Shown one piece after another: positions 32,449 to 36,501 of a stretch of DNA of 36,501 nt; position 1 is the first letter of the stretch, and every line of letters starts with the position of its first letter. Both the position numbers and the translations under genes were made by a program. Under the pieces are notes generated by a model. It saw only the letters and a list, made by a program, of their open reading frames with translations, ran no database searches and was not told the origin of the DNA. Source of the stretch: Acidimicrobiaceae bacterium (GTDB lineage Bacteria > Actinomycetota > Acidimicrobiia > Acidimicrobiales > RAAP-2); assembly GCA_013044405.1 (NCBI GenBank), contig JABEUR010000020.1, positions 1-36,501 on the forward strand, written 5' to 3'.

Positions 32449-33039
32449 CTACGCCTCGAAAGACTTCAAGAGTCGCTCGAGCATCTCGATCTGGCGCTTG
32501 GGCGGAACCGAGATGGGAAAATGTGTTCGCTCGACGCTCACGCCGTCGATGAGCACGAGTAGTTCCTGGGTCGCGAGGTCCAGGTCCAGGTCTCTTTTGA
32601 GTTCGCTGGCGACTTGAGCCTCTTCGAGGTGACCGCGCAGGCGAGAACCCAGGAGGTTGACCTCCACTTGACCCAAGTCCGAGAGACGAGAGTCTGACAG
32701 CAGTCGTCCCCAGAAGCTGACCTCGATTCGCGCTTCGAGTTCGCGCTCGGCGTCGAGCGGCAGGGCTTCGAGCATGGCGATTCGCAGCGCCGCCATCCCG
32801 CTCAGTCCGACGACCTTCTTCTCGGTGCGCTCGCGAACTCGTCGGTGTGACAACAAGAGCGCCGAGGCCAGGATGTCCAACTTGTCGTCGAAGTAGTGCG
32901 AGAGGATCCCCAGTGAGCAGTCGGCCTCTCGGGCGATTGCGCGTACCGTGGTGCGGGCTATGCCGTCGCGTGCGATGACGCGCCACGTGGCCTCCAGGAT
33001 TTCGTCCTTGCGAGCCTCCCAGTCGACGATCTTGGGCAA
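32449..33039 (-). CDS. TetR family regulator, BetI-like
   Basis: A 196-residue repressor. The helix-turn-helix at about 10-55 reads KDEILEATWRVIARDG, TTVRAIAREADCSLG and LSHYFDDKLDIL, like BetI-type TetRs. The C-terminal domain carries ISVPPKRQIEMLERLL. The start is TTG at 33039, supported by GAGGTGG just upstream; no ATG or GTG fits. It lies between the two amino-compound operons, 202 bases before the aminotransferase on the same strand and divergent from the aldolase operon, so it probably regulates one or both. Confidence 0.88.
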   Translation of the reverse strand: MPKIVDWEARKDEILEATWRVIARDGIARTTVRAIAREADCSLGILSHYFDDKLDILASALLLSHRRVRERTEKKVVGLSGMAALRIAMLEALPLDAERELEARIEVSFWGRLLSDSRLSDLGQVEVNLLGSRLRGHLEEAQVASELKRDLDLDLATQELLVLIDGVSVERTHFPISVPPKRQIEMLERLLKSFEA

Positions 33040-33111
33040 GCCACCTCACTTTGTCCGATATCGAGATCTCGCCAACTCTACGTTGGTCTCAGGCAACTCT
33101 AGACCTTCTGC

Positions 33112-33150
33112 TTTGATTTTTGTCGGTCGTCCGTATAACATCCCCGACAA
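33112..33150 (+). promoter_or_regulatory. Promoter and split palindrome before the aldolase operon
   Basis: TTTGAT (33112-33117) and TATAAC (33134-33139) are spaced 16 bases. TTGTCGG (33120-33126) and CCGACAA (33144-33150) form perfect 7-base arms around the -10, a layout suited to repression by the divergent TetR. GGAG and TGAG precede the ATG at 33178. Confidence 0.5.
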
Positions 33151-33177
33151 GCCGGGTGGCGGTCTGGGGGGAGTGAG

Positions 33178-33861
33178 ATGGGTGAGAGCACTATCGACCA
33201 TGCAGCGATACTGTCGGCGCGTCGTGACCTCGTGTCCTACGGGGTACGTCTCTTGGACGACCGACTGGCCCTGGGCACTTCGGGCAATCTCAGTGTGCGC
33301 GTGGGCGACCTCATCGCCATCACCCCGAGCAGCATTGCCTATCGCGATACGAGCGTGGAGGACATCTGTGTGATGACTCTCGACGGCGAACAGGTCGACG
33401 GTCGAGCGAGCGTCTCCTCAGAGTGGCCAATGCACCGGGGGATCTACGAGGCCACCGACGCCCGGGCCGTTGTCCACACTCACTCCGAGGAACTCGTCGC
33501 ACTCTCGTTGGTCTGCGACGAACTGCCCGCCGTGCACTACAACATCGTGGCCTTCGCCGACTCGGTACCAGTCGTGGGTTACACCCGCTTCGGCTCCGAC
33601 GCGCTGGCGCGCGGCACCGTTGACGTGATGCTCGACCACCGGGCCGCCATCTTGCAGAATCATGGAGCCGTGGTGCGATCGAACTCGCTCGCCCAGGCGT
33701 ACGAGCATGCCCTGCTGCTCGAGTGGCTCGCTCGCGTGTATCGAAAGTCTCTCTGCTACGGGACACCTCGGATCTTGAGCGCCAGCGAACTCAACGAGGT
33801 GCGTGACGAAGCACAACGTCGCCGCTATGGCGGACTCACCAACGCCCGAGAACGCCCATGA
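33178..33861 (+). CDS. Class II aldolase/adducin family protein (fuculose-phosphate aldolase-like)
   Basis: A 227-residue zinc aldolase. GTSGNLSVR (33-41) binds phosphate, Glu82 in SSEWPMH is the catalytic acid/base, and His100, His102 in VVHTHS and His162 in QNHGAVV are the zinc ligands. All key residues are present, so retro-aldol cleavage of a phosphorylated ketose or epimerisation is expected; family members act on fuculose-1-P, rhamnulose-1-P or ribulose-5-P. The substrate is unknown. It is the first gene of a plus-strand operon and its stop overlaps the PfkB ATG (ATGA). Confidence 0.9.
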   Translation: MGESTIDHAAILSARRDLVSYGVRLLDDRLALGTSGNLSVRVGDLIAITPSSIAYRDTSVEDICVMTLDGEQVDGRASVSSEWPMHRGIYEATDARAVVHTHSEELVALSLVCDELPAVHYNIVAFADSVPVVGYTRFGSDALARGTVDVMLDHRAAILQNHGAVVRSNSLAQAYEHALLLEWLARVYRKSLCYGTPRILSASELNEVRDEAQRRRYGGLTNARERP

Positions 33862-34895
33862 GGGCCGCGACGAATCTGGGGCCGGTCGTCTGCTTCGGTG
33901 TGCACATCCTGGACATCCTGGGTCGACCCGTGTCGCAGATCCCACCCGGCCAGCATTCGGTGATCATCGATGAGATTCGCGTCACCGCGGCTGGGACTGC
34001 CGCCGGGGCGAGCGTGGACCTCGCCAAGCTGGGCGTGCGCGTGCAGAACATCGGGGCTATCGGTGACGACATGCTCGGCGACATCGTGCTGACGTTGTTG
34101 AAGGACTATGGCGTGGGGACCGAGCTGATCAGTCGTCTCAGCGGACAAGTCACTTCGGCCACGATTTTGCCAATACGTCCTAATGGAGAACGGCCCGCGC
34201 TGCACGCCCCCGGAGCCAACGGCGCCTTTGGCATCTCGCACGTGACCCCGGCCCAACGTTCGGCGCTGTTGAGCGCCGCGGGAATCCATTTCGGTGGCCT
34301 CGACGCGATGACCGGCCTCAATCCCGCGGACCTGGCCGAACTCGCCAGTGCGGCGCGCGCGCGTGGAGCGATCGTGACAATGGACGTGCTTCGCAACGGA
34401 GGCGTCGAGTCGCTCGAGTCCCTAGCGCCGGTACTGCGCAACACCGACTGGTTCTGTCCTAACGACGAACAGTTACTCGGTCTCACCGGCGAGAGTGACT
34501 TGCACCGCGCCGCCCTTCGAGTGCTGGGACTGGGTGCGCGAGGGGTAGCCGTGACGTGTGGCGCGAATGGGTGTCGGGTGATCGACGCCGATTCCGACGT
34601 CATTGTTCCGTCGATTGAAGTGTCGGTCATGGACACGACCGGCTGTGGTGATGGATTCGACGCGGGCTTTCTCACCGGACTGTTGGCCGGCTTGTCGCCC
34701 GTACAGGCGGCGTGGGTCGGGACGGTGTGTGGCAGCCTCGTCGCTACCGGGCTCGGATCCGACGCGGGCATCACCGACCTGGGCCAGGTCGCGAGCATGC
34801 TTCTCGACACCGCCAACGATGACGCCAAGTACGCGGGCGAACGGCTCAGGTCGAAGATCTCGAACACCGAGTCCGAAGTTGGAGGCAGAGAATGA
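33858..34895 (+). CDS. PfkB family carbohydrate kinase
   Basis: A 345-residue ribokinase-fold kinase. The N-terminal region has VVCFGVHILDILG and AAGTAAGASVDLAKLG, where most members have GGAPANVA; NIGAIGDDMLGDIVL follows. The ATP/anion-hole motif DTTGCGDGFDAGF near residues 258-270 holds the catalytic Asp. It would phosphorylate a sugar, nucleoside or sugar phosphate. Coupled by four-base overlaps to the aldolase upstream and the aminotransferase downstream, it may make the aldolase substrate (inference). Confidence 0.9.
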   Translation: MRAATNLGPVVCFGVHILDILGRPVSQIPPGQHSVIIDEIRVTAAGTAAGASVDLAKLGVRVQNIGAIGDDMLGDIVLTLLKDYGVGTELISRLSGQVTSATILPIRPNGERPALHAPGANGAFGISHVTPAQRSALLSAAGIHFGGLDAMTGLNPADLAELASAARARGAIVTMDVLRNGGVESLESLAPVLRNTDWFCPNDEQLLGLTGESDLHRAALRVLGLGARGVAVTCGANGCRVIDADSDVIVPSIEVSVMDTTGCGDGFDAGFLTGLLAGLSPVQAAWVGTVCGSLVATGLGSDAGITDLGQVASMLLDTANDDAKYAGERLRSKISNTESEVGGRE

Positions 34896-36148
34896 CAATT
34901 CATCAGGACCACGAGACCCAAACTGAGAGCAGTGGTGAGCGAAGCGTGGACGCCCAGCTGCGCCGGCGTGCTCTCGAGGTGATCCCGGGAGGAATGTACG
35001 GACACCTCAACATGGCGGCCATGCCCGCGGACTACCCCCAGTACTTCGAGAGTGCACGCGGCGCTCGAGTCACCGACGTCGACGGGCGCGAATTCGTCGA
35101 TCTCATGTGTAGTTGGGGTCCGGTCATCCTGGGCCACCAACGCCGCGAGGTCGATGAAGCGTTCAACCGTCAGATGTCGCTCGGCGACTGCCTCAATGGA
35201 CCGTCTGCTCGCATGGTCGAGTTGGCCGAGCGCTTGGTCGGCGCAGTCTCGCACGCGCAGTGGGCGATGTTCGAGAAGAACGGAACCGACGCGACGACCC
35301 TGTGCGTCACGATTGCGCGCGCCGCGACCGGTCGAAGCAAGGTCTTGGTAGCGACCGGTGCCTACCACGGAGCGGCCCCGTGGTGCACGCCGGTCAAATC
35401 CGGCGTCACGCTCGAAGATCGCGCCAATCTGGCGTACTACACCTATAACGACCTCGACAGCGTGCGTGCAGTCCTGAGTGAAGACGTCGCGGCGATCATG
35501 GTCTCGCCCTTTCGCCACGACGCCGGCTTCGACCAGGAACTCGTCGATCCGCTGTTCGCCCAAGGTCTGCGCGACATCTGCGATGAGACCGGGTCGGCCT
35601 TGATACTCGACGACGTGCGCTGCGGATTCCGTCTGAACTTCGGCTCGAGCTGGGAGCCAATCGGGGTGCAGCCCGATCTCTCGGCGTGGAGCAAAGCCAT
35701 CGCGAATGGCTATCCCTTGGCCGCAGTGCTCGGCAACGACCGCTTCCGCGCCGCGGCCCAGAGCCTGTTCACCACCGGGTCGTTCTGGTTCGCCTCGGCG
35801 GCCATGGCGGCGAGCCTCGCAACCCTCGACGTGCTCGAGCGTGAGGACTGCGTTGCCCACATGGTGCGCATGGGCGACGCGCTGCGCCAGGGTATTGAAG
35901 CTCAGTCGCTGCGTCACGGGATTGAAGTTCGCCAGAGCGGACCGTCCCAGATGCCCTTTATGAGTTTCGTCGGCGACGTCGACTCGAAAATGGCGGCGCA
36001 GTTCGCTTCGAGCGCGCTTCGCCACGGTCTCTATCTGCATCCACGACACAATTGGTTCGTTTCGGCCGCCTTCAGTGATGCGGACCTCGATCTCGCACTG
36101 AGCGCCACCGACGCCGCCTTCTCCGAGCTGCGTACGACGTTTGTCTAG
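34892..36148 (+). CDS. Second class III PLP aminotransferase, GSA-aminomutase-like, atypical
   Basis: A 418-residue fold-type I enzyme. VIPGGMYGH and TDVDGREFVDLMCSWGPVILGH match the family; KNGTDATTL replaces the usual NSGTEA. The PLP-nitrogen Asp240 is in ILDDVRCGFR, where most have DEV, and PLP Lys268 is in AWSKAIANGYPLAAVLG. The Glu of the usual EP motif before this is Ser (IMVSPFRHD). These changes set it apart from the other aminotransferase at 30891-32246 and suggest a different substrate. The start overlaps the kinase stop (ATGA). The next gene begins 12 bases after its stop. Confidence 0.86.
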   Translation: MTIHQDHETQTESSGERSVDAQLRRRALEVIPGGMYGHLNMAAMPADYPQYFESARGARVTDVDGREFVDLMCSWGPVILGHQRREVDEAFNRQMSLGDCLNGPSARMVELAERLVGAVSHAQWAMFEKNGTDATTLCVTIARAATGRSKVLVATGAYHGAAPWCTPVKSGVTLEDRANLAYYTYNDLDSVRAVLSEDVAAIMVSPFRHDAGFDQELVDPLFAQGLRDICDETGSALILDDVRCGFRLNFGSSWEPIGVQPDLSAWSKAIANGYPLAAVLGNDRFRAAAQSLFTTGSFWFASAAMAASLATLDVLEREDCVAHMVRMGDALRQGIEAQSLRHGIEVRQSGPSQMPFMSFVGDVDSKMAAQFASSALRHGLYLHPRHNWFVSAAFSDADLDLALSATDAAFSELRTTFV

Positions 36149-36160
36149 GGCCACGTGACG

Positions 36161-36501
36161 ATGGACCTTCCCGCCTTCGACGAGTTGGGCCGCGACAGTG
36201 ACGGCGTAGCGAACGCCTGGGGACTCTTCGGCGCCGACGACTCGATCGGTCGATTGAACCTCATCACGCCTGAATCCGTCCTGGAAGCCGTCAAACTGGT
36301 GGTGCGCGGGGTGAGTTTCGGACTCGATGCGCCGATCGATCAGTTCGACCCACCGCTAGACGTCACGCGTTCGCGGGCCCGACACCGGGTGCTCCAAGGG
36401 GGGACCGACGGAGTTGATGACCTCGACGACGTCCTCGACGACTACTTTCCCCAGATCTCGAGCCAGTGGGATTCGCTGGCGCACATGACGGCGCGTCCCG
36501 A
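36161..36501 (+). CDS. Cyclase family (kynurenine formamidase-like) hydrolase, 5' part only
   Basis: The first 113 residues of a protein that runs off the right edge. NAWGLFGADDSIGRLNLITPE is typical of the long cyclase-family (PF04199) metal hydrolases (I note NAWGLFGADD and GRLNLITPE as the key parts), and QISSQWDSLAHM matches the region of the first metal His. The main metal motif HxGTHxDxP lies beyond the edge. An in-frame GTG at 36155 is an alternative start, closer to AGGG. It follows the aminotransferase by 12 bases and is probably in the same operon. It would hydrolyse an amide or lactone-like bond. Confidence 0.8.
   Translation, partial: MDLPAFDELGRDSDGVANAWGLFGADDSIGRLNLITPESVLEAVKLVVRGVSFGLDAPIDQFDPPLDVTRSRARHRVLQGGTDGVDDLDDVLDDYFPQISSQWDSLAHMTARP

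Noticed and set aside
34106..36154. 682-codon open frame on the minus strand
   Set aside because: It covers the PfkB kinase and the second aminotransferase, both with intact catalytic motifs and coupled starts; the long antisense frame results from GC-rich codon use.
1..36501. CRISPR arrays, tRNA or rRNA genes, insertion sequences, phage genes
   Set aside because: No repeat-spacer pattern, cloverleaf, ribosomal RNA core, transposase or terminal repeats were found by reading the window.

Overview
The window is GC-rich (about 60% by eye) with many GTG and a few TTG starts, ATGA/GTGA gene overlaps, a Tat-dependent binding protein, a fused bifunctional proline dehydrogenase/P5C dehydrogenase, a PadR regulator with a Gly/Arg/His-rich head and DHA2-type export. 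Together these point to a high-GC actinobacterium, possibly of the Acidimicrobiia type; that rank is a guess from style, since no rRNA or other marker is present. No tRNA, rRNA, CRISPR array, insertion sequence or phage gene was seen.

Layout. (1) 99-4545: a small DUF2892-type membrane protein, an ECF sigma factor fused to its zinc-finger anti-sigma domain, a PadR regulator, a membrane diguanylate cyclase, a hotdog thioesterase and a short-chain dehydrogenase. (2) 4594-8331: a two-helix membrane protein and the large PutA-type proline catabolic enzyme. (3) 8332-13795: a decayed ORF, a divergent TetR/MFS efflux pair sharing an operator-like palindrome, a small membrane-protein operon and a secreted SGNH-hydrolase-like protein. 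(4) 13931-19154, minus strand: a degenerate-looking haem-oxygenase-like protein behind a 19-codon leader ORF, then three fold-type III PLP enzymes in a row (D-threonine aldolase-like, diaminopimelate decarboxylase-like, D-serine dehydratase-like). (5) 19348-28703, plus strand: a tight operon for a family 5 peptide ABC transporter (binding protein, two permeases, two ATPases), an M20 peptidase, a serine beta-lactamase-fold hydrolase and a GntR/UTRA regulator. (6) 28700-33039, minus strand: glucosamine-6-phosphate deaminase, FGGY kinase, class III aminotransferase and a TetR regulator. (7) 33178 to the right edge, plus strand: class II aldolase, PfkB kinase, a second class III aminotransferase and the start of a cyclase-family hydrolase.

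How the genes may work together. Regions 4 and 5 are divergent from one short control region with a strong palindromic promoter. They combine peptide uptake, peptide cleavage and PLP enzymes of families that act on D-amino acids and meso-diaminopimelate. Regions 6 and 7 form a second divergent block with an amino-sugar deaminase, two sugar kinases, an aldolase and two aminotransferases. The binding-protein promoter and the region 6 aminotransferase promoter share an 11-base AT-rich word. My inference is a scavenging locus for D-amino-acid-containing peptides and amino sugars, for example cell-wall fragments. No gene here has a proven substrate, so this is a hypothesis drawn from gene families and layout.
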